Shown here piece by piece: positions 1 to 7,623 of a DNA stretch of 35,990 nucleotides. Under the pieces are notes generated by a model. The model did no database searches, was not told the DNA's origin, and saw only the letters and a list, made by a program, of their open reading frames with translations. Numbering within the stretch: the stretch's first letter is position 1; each line of letters starts with the position of its first letter. This stretch comes from Thermocaproicibacter sp036260805 (GTDB lineage: Bacteria; Bacillota; Clostridia; Oscillospirales; Acutalibacteraceae): positions 1 to 35,990 of the forward strand of contig DATALZ010000049.1 of NCBI GenBank assembly GCA_036260805.1, given 5' to 3'. The translations under genes and the position numbers were made by a program.

Positions 1-64
1 GCGAGCTTTACCGGCGAAGATGTGGTGGAACTTTCATGCCACGGAGGCCTTTATGTGATGCGCC
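1..64. repeat. Inverted copy of an internal mnmE segment at the window edge
   Basis: The first 64 bases are the reverse complement of 640-703, inside mnmE, with a single mismatch (position 6 against 698). Identity stops abruptly at 64/640. Such a near-perfect inverted copy of a coding segment at the very end of a sequence is typical of a fold-back or chimeric contig end, as produced by amplification or assembly. A real inversion breakpoint is possible but less likely. The copy supplies the spurious C-terminus of the mnmE reading frame. Confidence 0.9.
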
Positions 65-949
65 AATGCTCTCCACCGGGTCTTCGGTCTGCCGGATTCC
101 CGCCGTGTCCGCAAGGCGCAGCGGAACGCCTCCGAGGATAACGGTGTCTTCAACAATATCACGTGTTGTTCCGGCATACTGCGTGACAATGGAGCGCTCG
201 CATCCAGCTAGAAGATTCATCAGTGTAGATTTTCCCGCGTTCGGCCTTCCGGCAATTGCCGTTTCCACACCCTCGCGCAGTGCCCGGCCCGCTTCAAACT
301 GCCGAAGCAGCGTTTCCAGGTCGCTTTTTGATGCGGTAAGACCTTCCTCCAGCTCTTCCGATGTAACCTGCGGAATATCGTCCTCCGGATAATCGGCCCA
401 AGCCGAAAGGTGTCCCGCCGCACCAGTCAGGCGATCCCGAACAGCTCGTATTTTCTTTTCCAACGCGCCGTCGCGTCCGGCCAAAGCTGCTTTCGCCGCC
501 TGTCCTCCCTGCGCGCAGACAATCTGCATGACGGACTCCGCTTCGGTCAGCCCCATTTTTCCGTTTATAAACGCGCGGCGGGTAAATTCGCCAGGCCCGG
601 CAGCAACAGCCCCTGCCTCCAGAACCGCTTTGAGCAAACGGCGCATCACATAAAGGCCTCCGTGGCATGAAAGTTCCACCACATCTTCGCCGGTAAAACT
701 CGCGGGTGCTCGGAAATTCAGAGCTACGGCCTCGTCGATGTCGCCGTCCTTGTCGCGAACCCTGCCGTAAAGTGCGGTGTATCCGCGGATATCTTCCAGT
801 GATTTCCCGTGAACGGAGACAAAAACCTTTCCCACCACCTCTCTCGCACGCGGACCGGATACGCGGATGACTCCAATTGCCCCAGGTGCCTGCGGCGTTG
901 AGATCGCCGCGATGGTATCCCCGGACGGATGATATACTATGCGTTCCAT
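8..949 (-). CDS. mnmE: tRNA modification GTPase MnmE (truncated, chimeric 3' end)
   Basis: MnmE, with MnmG, installs the 5-aminomethyl-type modification on wobble uridine 34 of some tRNAs. The N-terminal formyl-folate-binding domain is seen at residues 1-120 (motif APGAIGVIRVSGP), followed by the start of the helical domain. The inserted G domain begins with P-loop GRPNAGKST at about 234-242 and includes DTAG at 281-284. The family is about 455 residues long. Here genuine sequence stops near residue 296 (PVESIG); the remaining codons, up to a stop at 8-10, are read from the inverted copy at 1-64. The rest of the G domain and the C-terminal CIGK-type catalytic motif are therefore missing. The real part is 65-949. 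I infer that the gene is intact in the genome and broken only in this sequence. It normally precedes mnmG near the origin. Confidence 0.93.
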   Translation of the reverse strand: MERIVYHPSGDTIAAISTPQAPGAIGVIRVSGPRAREVVGKVFVSVHGKSLEDIRGYTALYGRVRDKDGDIDEAVALNFRAPASFTGEDVVELSCHGGLYVMRRLLKAVLEAGAVAAGPGEFTRRAFINGKMGLTEAESVMQIVCAQGGQAAKAALAGRDGALEKKIRAVRDRLTGAAGHLSAWADYPEDDIPQVTSEELEEGLTASKSDLETLLRQFEAGRALREGVETAIAGRPNAGKSTLMNLLAGCERSIVTQYAGTTRDIVEDTVILGGVPLRLADTAGIRQTEDPVESIGASHKGLRGMKVPPHLRR

Positions 950-1061
950 TTTCCTTACAACCTATCCTTTCGGCATACGCACAGCGTTTTTCTGGCCTGT
1001 GGCAGTAATCCGTCCATATTTAAAAGCCGGGTAAACGCAGGCTCGAAAAGGGCTATGCCCT

Positions 1062-1100
1062 AAAAAAAGAGGACAATTCACAAACGGAACCGCCCTCTTA
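1062..1100 (-). terminator. Putative intrinsic terminator after jag
   Basis: Read on the minus strand, AAGAGGGC and GTCCTCTT-type arms flank a roughly 20-base loop and are followed by a run of seven T (A-run at 1062-1068). It lies just past the jag stop codon at 1108, so mnmE probably has its own promoter. The stem is short for its loop, hence moderate confidence. Confidence 0.55.
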
Positions 1101-1107
1101 AATCTGT

Positions 1108-1980
1108 TTACTTTTTCAGGTCGATCTTTCCGTACAGCGAACCTTTTGATTCGGTCCTTGGTTTTGCTTCCGTCCGCGGGGCTTGTTCCGTCTGCGGTGC
1201 CGCGCCGGTTCTCGGCGGGTACGGCTGGCTGTTTCTCCCATACGGTTTCTGCTGCTGACGGTATGGCGGCCTGTGCTGTTGGTCGTTCCTGTTGCCATTG
1301 AAATTCCGGTTTCCGCTGAAATTTCGATTTCCGTTGCCGCGGCGCTGTATTCTCTCGCCTGCAATCGGCCCAATCACAACATGACGCTCCAAATCCTCGC
1401 CCTCAGACCAGGACTTTGCTCCCTCCACAGTCTGCACAGCAGTATGGATGATGCGCCGTTCGTATGGATTCATCGGCTCCAGCGAAGTGTTGCGTCCGAT
1501 TCTCAGGCTCTTTTCAGCCATTTTTTTACCGAGTGATTCCAGCGTCTGGCGGCGCTTTTCGCGGTAATTGCCGATATCCAGCGCAATGCGGAAATATTCG
1601 CTGCCAACGTGGTTTGCAACGAGTCCTGCAAGGTATTGCAGAGAATCCAGCGTTTCTCCACGGTGACCGATCACAAATCCGATATCTTCTCCGTCAAGAG
1701 AAAGCAGCGCTCCGCCGTCTTCCTTTGTAATTTTGATTTCCACTCCTGCAAAACCCATGCAGGAAAGCACGCTTTTCAGGTACTGCGCCGCCGCTTCCGC
1801 GGGGTCGTCCTCAAGATAAACCCTTACCTTGGCGGGGCTTCCTCCAAACAGGCCGAAAGTCTTTTTCGTAGGCATTTCCAGAATTTCAAATTCAGCCTCG
1901 TAAGATTCCACACCGAGTTCCCTGCAAGCGGCTTCTTTTGCAAGTTCAACCGTTTCACCGGTTCCTATTGCTTCTCTCAT
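1108..1980 (-). CDS. jag: Jag/KhpB RNA-binding protein (Jag-N, KH, R3H)
   Basis: A 290-residue protein. The start is the ATG at 1980, because a strong GGGGAGGT ribosome site precedes it; an in-frame upstream ATG has none. The Jag N-terminal domain (EAIGTGETVELAKEAACREL, KKTFGLFGG) occupies residues 1-60. A KH domain with the GxxG-type loop IGHRGETL lies around 100-115, and an R3H domain (NPYERRIIHTAV) around 175-205. KhpB homologues bind many mRNAs and influence cell elongation and sporulation. The last 80 residues are a low-complexity tail: GNRNF-type repeats, then Q/P-rich and E/T/K-rich stretches, longer than in most homologues I know. It is the last gene of the rpmH-rnpA-yidD-yidC-jag operon. 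Confidence 0.95.
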   Translation of the reverse strand: MREAIGTGETVELAKEAACRELGVESYEAEFEILEMPTKKTFGLFGGSPAKVRVYLEDDPAEAAAQYLKSVLSCMGFAGVEIKITKEDGGALLSLDGEDIGFVIGHRGETLDSLQYLAGLVANHVGSEYFRIALDIGNYREKRRQTLESLGKKMAEKSLRIGRNTSLEPMNPYERRIIHTAVQTVEGAKSWSEGEDLERHVVIGPIAGERIQRRGNGNRNFSGNRNFNGNRNDQQHRPPYRQQQKPYGRNSQPYPPRTGAAPQTEQAPRTEAKPRTESKGSLYGKIDLKK

Positions 1981-2026
1981 AATCAGTACCTCCCCAAAAA
2001 CGCATTTTTGGTCCCGTTCGAAGGCA

Positions 2027-3028
2027 TTATTTGCGGCGTTTGTCCGTCTTCGTCTTCTGTTCTGCCGGCAGTTTCCGCACATTCATGGGCAGCGGCTTCA
2101 TCGCTGCTTCTTCCTGTTCCCTCAGTGCAATGCGGCGCGCTTCGGATTCCGCGTTCAAATCCGCCGGGCTGTACCATACGTTCAGAATGATTGTCTGCAA
2201 AAATCCTGTAACGGATGAAATAATCCAGTAAAAACCAACGGCCGCAGGTACGGAGCATGCAAACCATGCAGACACGAAAGCCATTACGTAGAACATGCCT
2301 TTCATGCAGCCCTGCTGTTGCTGCTGCTGCATTCCCGGCTGCAGCTTAAAGGTGAAATACTGCGTCAGAATATATGTGATCAGGCACAGTACCGGGATAA
2401 TCCAAAGGTTGGAACGAAACAGCGTTCCGAATATATTGGCCGGGTCGGCCGGAGTATCCAGAAGATTCAGCCCCATGAATTTAAATCCGTTGCTGAAAGA
2501 CTGCAGCCTGCCAATCTCATCCCCGCTGAACATCGGTAAAAACGATTTCAGATTCTGAAAATTCTTTACAATTTCAATCTGGGCATACTGCGTGTTGAAT
2601 GTAGACCCAATGCCGGGCACATGGTTCAGCATCGTTACGGCTTTTGAAACCGCATCCGAAGAAAGATGCAGTGCGTTGGACAAAGGATTCAAAACCGTAT
2701 AATACAGGCCGAACATAATCAAAAACGGGAAAAGCATGGTCGTGCAGCCGCCTGTGGGGTTCACGCCCTCTTTTTCATACAGTTTCTGAGTTTCAAGCTG
2801 GAGTTTCTGCTTATCGTTGGCATATTTTTTCTGGAGTTCCTTCTGCTTCAAAGAAAGTTTTCCAGTTGCAGCCATGGAGCGCTGCTGTTTTACAGAGAAC
2901 GGGAACAGCAGGATCTTAACAACCACCGTAAAGAGGATGATCGCCACGCCGTAGTTGTGTACCAGCAGGTAAAACCACCACAGCAGATAACCAAGAATAC
3001 TGCCGAAAAAATTGAAGATGTCGTTCAT
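2027..3028 (-). CDS. yidC: YidC/Oxa1 membrane protein insertase
   Basis: This 333-residue protein inserts and folds membrane proteins, alone or with SecYEG. It is the short Gram-positive form, without the large periplasmic domain of proteobacterial YidC. An N-terminal membrane segment is followed by the conserved region ILLFPFSVKQQRSM, a cytoplasmic helical hairpin rich in K/Q (about 55-90), then hydrophobic segments at about 95-115, 205-225 and 245-285. The arginine in FSVKQQRS matches the position of the conserved arginine in the hydrophilic groove. A short glutamine run (MQQQQQQG) and a basic tail ending KTDKRRK are visible; a basic tail can contact ribosomes. No lipobox is seen at the N-terminus, unlike Bacillus SpoIIIJ. 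It lies 46 bases upstream of jag in the same operon. Confidence 0.96.
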   Translation of the reverse strand: MNDIFNFFGSILGYLLWWFYLLVHNYGVAIILFTVVVKILLFPFSVKQQRSMAATGKLSLKQKELQKKYANDKQKLQLETQKLYEKEGVNPTGGCTTMLFPFLIMFGLYYTVLNPLSNALHLSSDAVSKAVTMLNHVPGIGSTFNTQYAQIEIVKNFQNLKSFLPMFSGDEIGRLQSFSNGFKFMGLNLLDTPADPANIFGTLFRSNLWIIPVLCLITYILTQYFTFKLQPGMQQQQQQGCMKGMFYVMAFVSAWFACSVPAAVGFYWIISSVTGFLQTIILNVWYSPADLNAESEARRIALREQEEAAMKPLPMNVRKLPAEQKTKTDKRRK

Positions 3029-3054
3029 GCGGAAATTTCTCCTCTATCTTCGCT

Positions 3055-3282
3055 TCAACGCCTGTCCTTTTTTTCGGGAACCGGGTCGTACCCGCCCCTG
3101 CTGAAAGGATTGCAGCGCAATAATCGATATAACGCAAGAAAAGAGCCTTTGAAAGCACCAAACCTCTCAATCGCTTCAATCGCGTAATTCGAGCAGGTCG
3201 GGTAATAGATGCAGCAAGGCTTCTTTAAGGGTGAAAGTGCTCTCTGGTAAAATTTTATTAATGAAACAAATACTTTTTTCAT
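3055..3282 (-). CDS. yidD: Membrane protein insertion efficiency factor YidD
   Basis: A 75-residue protein of the YidD family (length typical). It shows the conserved core FYQRALSPLKKPCCIYYPTC followed by SNYAIEAIERFG and CNPFSRGGYDPVP. YidD is a small peripheral membrane protein that helps YidC-dependent insertion. The ATG at 3282 is chosen because it overlaps the rnpA stop codon in an ATGA arrangement, implying translational coupling. A longer in-frame version would run into rnpA sequence. The adjacent downstream gene is yidC, as usual. Confidence 0.95.
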   Translation of the reverse strand: MKKVFVSLIKFYQRALSPLKKPCCIYYPTCSNYAIEAIERFGAFKGSFLALYRLLRCNPFSRGGYDPVPEKKDRR

Positions 3283-3614
3283 AACAGAATACCAGCGCTT
3301 TTCAGCTGCTGTTCCATTGCGCGGCAGACTTCGCCGCATTTTACAAATGGTGTTTTTGCCCTTGCAACAAAAATCAGGTCGTACCCGGGTTTCACCCGGT
3401 CCGCCAATGTGCGGAAAGATTCTCGAATCACCCGGCGCGACCGGCTGCGCTTTACAGCGTTCCCGGTCTTTTTGCTGGTTGTAATTCCGATTCTGAGTGT
3501 TTTTTTCCGGTTTTTTATCACATAGGAAACAAGCACTGGGCTTACATAGAATTTTCCCCGAGCGTATGCCCTTTGAAAATCCCTGTTTTCCTTAATTGGC
3601 TCGAAATTCGTCAT
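3279..3614 (-). CDS. rnpA: Ribonuclease P protein component
   Basis: A 111-residue basic protein, the protein subunit of RNase P that helps the catalytic RNA mature tRNA 5' ends. The family signature is clear in GNAVKRSRSRRVIRESFR, the RNR-type motif that contacts the RNA. The C-terminal part PGYDLIFVARAKTPFVKC is also typical. The ATG at 3614 gives MTNFEPIKENRDFQRAY, which matches family N-termini. Upstream in-frame starts at 3629 and beyond add sequence without homology and have no better ribosome site. It lies between rpmH and yidD and overlaps the yidD start by four bases. Confidence 0.95.
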   Translation of the reverse strand: MTNFEPIKENRDFQRAYARGKFYVSPVLVSYVIKNRKKTLRIGITTSKKTGNAVKRSRSRRVIRESFRTLADRVKPGYDLIFVARAKTPFVKCGEVCRAMEQQLKSAGILL

Positions 3615-3731
3615 GTGTAACCTAACCATTTCAAAATAACGAAAAAGAAGGCCGCCGGGAGCGGCCCATGCCTGCAGAAAAACGGGCGGCCGCAAATTTT
3701 AAGAGAACTCCCGGAGCAGCCGTTGTTTTTC

Positions 3732-3866
3732 TTAGTAGGTCAGGCGGGCCCTTCCCTTAGCCCTGCGGCGGGAAAGTACTTTGCGTCCGTTGCTGGTCGC
3801 CATGCGCTTGCGGAAGCCGTGCTCCTTTTTGCGGTGCAGCTTCTTCGGCTGATAAGTTCTGAACAT
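3732..3866 (-). CDS. rpmH: 50S ribosomal protein L34
   Basis: A 44-residue, strongly basic protein starting MFRTYQPKKLHRKKEHGFRK and ending SARRAKGRARLTY. This is the whole L34 family pattern, including the near-invariant GFRKRM segment. The ATG at 3866 follows a GGAGGG ribosome site. L34 is a structural protein of the large ribosomal subunit. It is the first gene of the minus-strand operon with rnpA, yidD, yidC and jag, and it is divergent from dnaA. Confidence 0.97.
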   Translation of the reverse strand: MFRTYQPKKLHRKKEHGFRKRMATSNGRKVLSRRRAKGRARLTY

Positions 3867-4044
3867 GAAAAACCCTCCTTTCGGGCAAAACCCTGCGTTT
3901 TTAAATTATATCTTATTTTCCGGCAGCCTGTCAACCATGCCGCCGTTCTGCCGCAAAATTTATTCTCTGCGGAATTACGCAGGTTTTCTGCCGGCTTGTC
4001 CGCGGCGTTACACCGTTCTTCCTGCCGACAGTCCTATAAAGTTT

Positions 4045-4073
4045 ACTATACCACAACATCGGCCGAATGAAAA
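4045..4073 (-). promoter_or_regulatory. Candidate rpmH operon promoter
   Basis: On the minus strand, TTTTCA (4073-4068), a 17-base spacer and TATAGT (4050-4045), with TG close upstream of the -10 hexamer. The -35 match is weak. The implied leader before rpmH is about 175 bases. Confidence 0.5.
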
Positions 4074-4342
4074 GAAAAAAATTAATTTATTTTCATCCTT
4101 ACAAAAGTCCCTTTCCTTATATTATAATATTATTTATCCGCGTTTACGCTCGTAAAAAGACGGGTTTTAAAAGACCATGCCGAAGGCGCAGTTTCCAAAA
4201 GCGGACAAAAAAGGGAAAAACAACGGATTTGCTCTTAATTCCGTGGATTGCTGCGTCGATGAAAAATTTAAAAAATTTTGCGCGGCGGCAGTTCTTTCCA
4301 AAAATTACACAGCAAAGTAATTTTATCTCCGTCAAAGTGGAT

Positions 4343-4371
4343 TTGAAAACATCATAAGTTTGTGCTATGAT
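4343..4371 (+). promoter_or_regulatory. Candidate dnaA promoter
   Basis: TTGAAA at 4343-4348, a 17-base spacer and TATGAT at 4366-4371 make a good housekeeping-sigma promoter reading towards dnaA. The implied leader is about 145 bases. Confidence 0.6.
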
Positions 4372-4521
4372 AATAAATGGGACTTTGTGCTTTGATGAAA
4401 AAATAAGGCATGAAGAAACTTTTTGCATCTTTTCTTTTATTAATTCGTCATTTTCCTTTTGTTATGTCAAAAATGCCCGGCGAAAAATCTTCTCTCTTAA
4501 AAAATGAGGTATGAATTCAGA

Positions 4522-5835
4522 ATGGAATCGTTTACGGAAGTATGGAATCTGGTATGTGCCTACTGCAAAAGCAGAATCACGGAAATTGCATTTTCCACTT
4601 GGATCAGCCGAATTGAACCTTTGACCCTCGATTTTGCGGGCGGCGTCGCCGTGCTGAAAGTCCCGAACGAGCTGCACCGTCAGACGGTTCTCCATTATTA
4701 TATGGATCTTTTGGAAGAAGCATTCAGGCAGATTTTCAGTCAGGAGATTCAAATCCGCATTGTAATCCCCGAAGAAACGGAGATTACGAAGAAAAAAGAA
4801 GAAGCGGCGCAAAACAGCGAGAATTATGAGTTCACGTTCGACACGTTCATCGTGGGCCCCTCCAATAAATTTGCCCACGCCGCCTCCATGGCCGTTGCAA
4901 GCAAGCCGGCTTCCCTTTACAACCCGCTTTTCATTTATGGGAATTCCGGTCTGGGCAAGACCCACCTCCTTTACGCAATCCGGAACGAAATTCTCCATAC
5001 CCACCCGGATATGGATATCATTTATATTAAAGGCGACGAATTCACCAACGAGCTCATCGAAGCCATCCGCCGCGGCACCACCAGCGATTTCCACCAGCGG
5101 TACCGGCGGGCCGACGTCCTCCTCGTCGACGATATTCAGTTCATCGCCGGCAAAGATTCCACGCAGGAAGAATTCTTCCATACCTTTAATACCCTTTACG
5201 AAGCGAAAAAGCAGATTGTGCTCACATCCGACCGGCCGCCAAAAGATATTGCAACTCTGGAGGAACGCCTCCTCACCCGTTTTGAGTGGGGCCTTACGGC
5301 GGATATTCAGCCGCCGGATTTTGAGACCCGCATCGCCATTATTAAGCGCAAGGCGGAGCTTCTTAAAATCAATCTGCCCGACAATGTCATCGAATACATA
5401 GCCAACCGCCTGAAGAACAACATCCGTCAGTTGGAGGGTGCCGTCAAAAAAATGAAGGCGTTCAACCTGCTCAACGGTGACCCGTTCAGCATTCAGACGG
5501 CGCAGGCTGCAATCAGCGATATTATCAATAACGACCAGCCCACCCCGTTCACCGTAGAGAAAATTATCGACGAGGTGGCGCGCACTTTCGGAACCACGGT
5601 CGAAGACATCCGCTCGTCCAAGCGCTCCGCAAATATATCAAGCGCAAGGCAGGTCGCCATGTACGTCGTCCGCGAAATTACACAGATGCCAATGGCTGGC
5701 ATTGGGCAGGAATTTGGCGGCAGAGATCACTCTACCGTCGTTTACGCCATCCAGCAGGTCGAGAAAAATGCCGCAAAGGACCCGAAGACAAAGGCAACCG
5801 TAGAGGATATCATCAAAAATATTCGCGACCGGTAA
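4522..5835 (+). CDS. dnaA: Chromosomal replication initiator protein DnaA
   Basis: A 437-residue replication initiator that binds DnaA boxes, melts oriC and loads the helicase. Domain I is at about residues 1-82, with a short acidic/lysine-rich domain II linker (82-102). Domain III is the AAA+ ATPase, with Walker A GNSGLGKT at 140-147 and Walker B VLLVDDIQF at 199-207. Domain IV is the helix-turn-helix domain with the DnaA signature GGRDHSTV at 399-406. The length is normal. The ATG at 4522 is chosen because MESFTEVWNLV aligns with family N-termini; an in-frame ATG at 4504 is possible but lacks a ribosome site. Divergent from rpmH and followed by the putative oriC and dnaN. Confidence 0.97.
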   Translation: MESFTEVWNLVCAYCKSRITEIAFSTWISRIEPLTLDFAGGVAVLKVPNELHRQTVLHYYMDLLEEAFRQIFSQEIQIRIVIPEETEITKKKEEAAQNSENYEFTFDTFIVGPSNKFAHAASMAVASKPASLYNPLFIYGNSGLGKTHLLYAIRNEILHTHPDMDIIYIKGDEFTNELIEAIRRGTTSDFHQRYRRADVLLVDDIQFIAGKDSTQEEFFHTFNTLYEAKKQIVLTSDRPPKDIATLEERLLTRFEWGLTADIQPPDFETRIAIIKRKAELLKINLPDNVIEYIANRLKNNIRQLEGAVKKMKAFNLLNGDPFSIQTAQAAISDIINNDQPTPFTVEKIIDEVARTFGTTVEDIRSSKRSANISSARQVAMYVVREITQMPMAGIGQEFGGRDHSTVVYAIQQVEKNAAKDPKTKATVEDIIKNIRDR

Positions 5836-6150
5836 TTCCACAACAATGTTGATTTGATTTTCCACATTTCACAATCCGGTGGAAAACCCAGAATTTTCAG
5901 AATTGATTTTCACAGAGAATTTTAAACAAGTTTTCAACATTCCCCACAGAGTTTTCAACAGTTTGTGGATTATTTCAACAACCGCGAATTCTTTCACATT
6001 TATTCCACCCGTACATCCGCAAAAAATACAGCGAAAAAATTCAGGCGTGGTCTTTGTTTTCCCATATTTTCCACATTTCAGCGCACACTACTCCTAATGC
6101 TGAAAAAAATCTTTCTATCTTGATTATAAAGGGAAGCAGGCGATTCATTC
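5836..6150. other. oriC: Putative replication origin (oriC) in the dnaA-dnaN gap
   Basis: This 315-base gap holds a cluster of DnaA-box-like 9-mers. Two TTTTCCACA sequences (5858-5866 and 6067-6075) fit TTWTNCACA exactly. One-mismatch sites include 5878-5886 (minus), 5906-5914, 5931-5939, 5952-5960, 5964-5972 (minus, TAATCCACA) and 5990-5998. Next to dnaN an AT-rich stretch at about 6097-6130 is a candidate unwinding element. Divergent gene orientation around dnaA, and the conserved dnaA-dnaN location in Firmicutes, support the assignment. GC skew could not be computed by eye. Confidence 0.8.
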
Positions 6151-7260
6151 ATGCAGTTTACATGTGACAGGCAAAAACTGAACGAAGCCGTGTTGAATGT
6201 TCAGCGCGTTGTTTCGGCAAAGTCCTCCGTTCCGGCTCTGGAGGGGATTCTGTTGACCGCTAAAGAAAACTCCGTCAGGCTATGCGGCTTTGACCTTGAA
6301 ATCGGAATGACGACGGAACTCGAAGCACAGGTAAAAGAAACCGGAAGCATCGTCATGGGCGCCAAGCTGTTCGGCGATATTGTCCGCAGGCTCCCCTCCC
6401 ATGAGGTACGGTTTACTTCCGACGATAAACTGGTCACGCAGATTGAAAGCGGCGAAGCAAAATTCTCCGTCGTCGGTATTCCTGCGCAGGAATACCCCGA
6501 GCTGCCGCAGATCAGCGGCGAAACCAGCATTTCCATGCCGTCATCGGCATTGAAGGGCATGATCCGTCAGACGCTGTTCGCGGTGGCGGAAAATGACGCA
6601 AAGCCGGTGCATACCGGAACGCTGTTTGAAATTGAAGACGGCAAAATCCGGCTGATCTCCGTCGACGGTTACCGTCTGGCAATCCGCGAAGAACCCATCG
6701 CGAGCTCCGAAAAAAGCAACTTTGTCGTTCCCGGCAAAACGCTCGGAGAAGTCATGAAGCTTCTGAGCGACGGCGACGAGAATATCGAGTTTCTAATCGG
6801 TATGCGCCATATTTTATTCCGAATCGGAAACTATACGGTGATTTCACGCCTTTTGGAGGGAGACTTCCTCGACTGGCGCTCCTCCCTGCCAAAAGAAAGC
6901 TCCACCGAGATCCGTGTTTCCGTTTCCGACTTCGTCAGCAGCCTTGAGCGCGTTTCCCTTCTGATTACGGAGCGCCTGAGGAGCCCGGTTCGCTGCGTAT
7001 TCGAGGCAGACTGCATCAAGCTTTCGTGCTCCACGGCAATTGGCCGCGCGAATGACCGCCTCGACGCAAAAATAACAGGATCCGACGTTGAGATGGGCTT
7101 TAACAGCCGCTATCTGCTGGACGCCCTCCACAATGTGGAATGTGACGAAGTCCGCATTCAGCTCAACGGGCCGCTCAGCCCGATGAAGATTCTGCCATGC
7201 GAGGGCGAGTCTTTCCTGTTCCTCGTACTTCCGGTCAGGCTCAAAAGCAGTTCCGATTAA
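6151..7260 (+). CDS. dnaN: DNA polymerase III beta subunit (sliding clamp)
   Basis: A 369-residue sliding clamp; as a dimer it encircles DNA and tethers polymerase III and other replication and repair proteins. The N-terminus MQFTCDRQKLNEAVLNVQRVV, the motif VDGYRLAIRE near residue 170, and the C-terminal LNGPLSPMKI and LVLPVRL segments are characteristic. The three repeated clamp domains fit the normal family length. The ATG at 6151 follows a purine-rich site. It lies downstream of the putative oriC. It is separated by about 140 bases from rlbA, and that gap contains hairpins and a 28-base palindrome. Confidence 0.97.
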   Translation: MQFTCDRQKLNEAVLNVQRVVSAKSSVPALEGILLTAKENSVRLCGFDLEIGMTTELEAQVKETGSIVMGAKLFGDIVRRLPSHEVRFTSDDKLVTQIESGEAKFSVVGIPAQEYPELPQISGETSISMPSSALKGMIRQTLFAVAENDAKPVHTGTLFEIEDGKIRLISVDGYRLAIREEPIASSEKSNFVVPGKTLGEVMKLLSDGDENIEFLIGMRHILFRIGNYTVISRLLEGDFLDWRSSLPKESSTEIRVSVSDFVSSLERVSLLITERLRSPVRCVFEADCIKLSCSTAIGRANDRLDAKITGSDVEMGFNSRYLLDALHNVECDEVRIQLNGPLSPMKILPCEGESFLFLVLPVRLKSSSD

Positions 7261-7351
7261 AAATCCATATTAAAATAATAACGAAGTTCTGGCCGATCCG
7301 GCAAAGCCGGATTTTCGCTATGATTTTTGCGAAAAAGGCCAAAACTTAAAT

Positions 7352-7379
7352 TTAAAAAATTTGCATGCAAATTTTTTAA
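7352..7379. repeat. 28-base perfect palindrome upstream of rlbA
   Basis: Positions 7352-7379 form a perfect palindrome with central TTTGCATGCAAA and AT-rich flanks. It sits directly upstream of the rlbA ribosome site. A GC-rich hairpin precedes it (CCGGC/GCCGG around 7300-7310), and a wider GGCC-GGCC pairing brackets both at about 7291-7340. It could be an operator or an RNA hairpin controlling rlbA-recF. No poly-T tract follows, so it is not a standard terminator. Confidence 0.6.
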
Positions 7380-7401
7380 TATGGAGAGGATGGTTATTCA
7401 T

Positions 7402-7623
7402 TTGAACAATTCCGTTACCATTGCCATCGACACGGAGTTTATCCGTCTTGATAATTTTCTCAAGCTTGGCGGTGCGTTTGTCACCGGTGGCCAGGCCAAA
7501 ACCGCAATTCAGGGAGGTCAGGTCAAAGTCAACGGCGAAGTCTGCCAGATGCGCGGCAAAAAAATGAGGCCAGGCGACCGCGCGGAATACGCCGGCAAGC
7601 TTTATGAGGTGGCCGGCGCGTGA
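7402..7623 (+). CDS. rlbA: S4-domain RNA-binding protein RlbA/YaaA
   Basis: A 73-residue S4-domain protein of the YaaA family, found between dnaN and recF in many Firmicutes. The pattern is clear: IAIDTEFIRLDNFLKLGG, then GGQAKTAIQGGQVKVNGE, then RGKKMRPGD. The family is implicated in RNA or ribosome binding, and its exact role is unsettled. The TTG at 7402 is chosen because the GGAGAGG site at 7383-7389 is best placed for it. An ATG at 7390 abuts that site, and an ATG at 7381 has none. The stop overlaps the recF GTG start by GTGA, implying coupled translation. Confidence 0.9.
   Translation: MNNSVTIAIDTEFIRLDNFLKLGGAFVTGGQAKTAIQGGQVKVNGEVCQMRGKKMRPGDRAEYAGKLYEVAGA

Larger units (their letters stand above)
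3867..4521. other. rpmH-dnaA divergent intergenic region
   Basis: About 655 bases without a gene. It is strongly AT-rich, especially 4070-4140 and 4255-4330, and contains the divergent rpmH and dnaA promoters described separately. I found no exact relaxed DnaA box (TTWTNCACA) on either strand, in contrast to the dnaA-dnaN gap. It could contribute to a bipartite origin, but the sequence does not show this. Confidence 0.6.

Noticed and set aside
3867..4521. rpmH-dnaA gap as the main origin
   Set aside because: No exact relaxed DnaA boxes were found, whereas the dnaA-dnaN gap has two exact and several near matches. A secondary origin part cannot be excluded.
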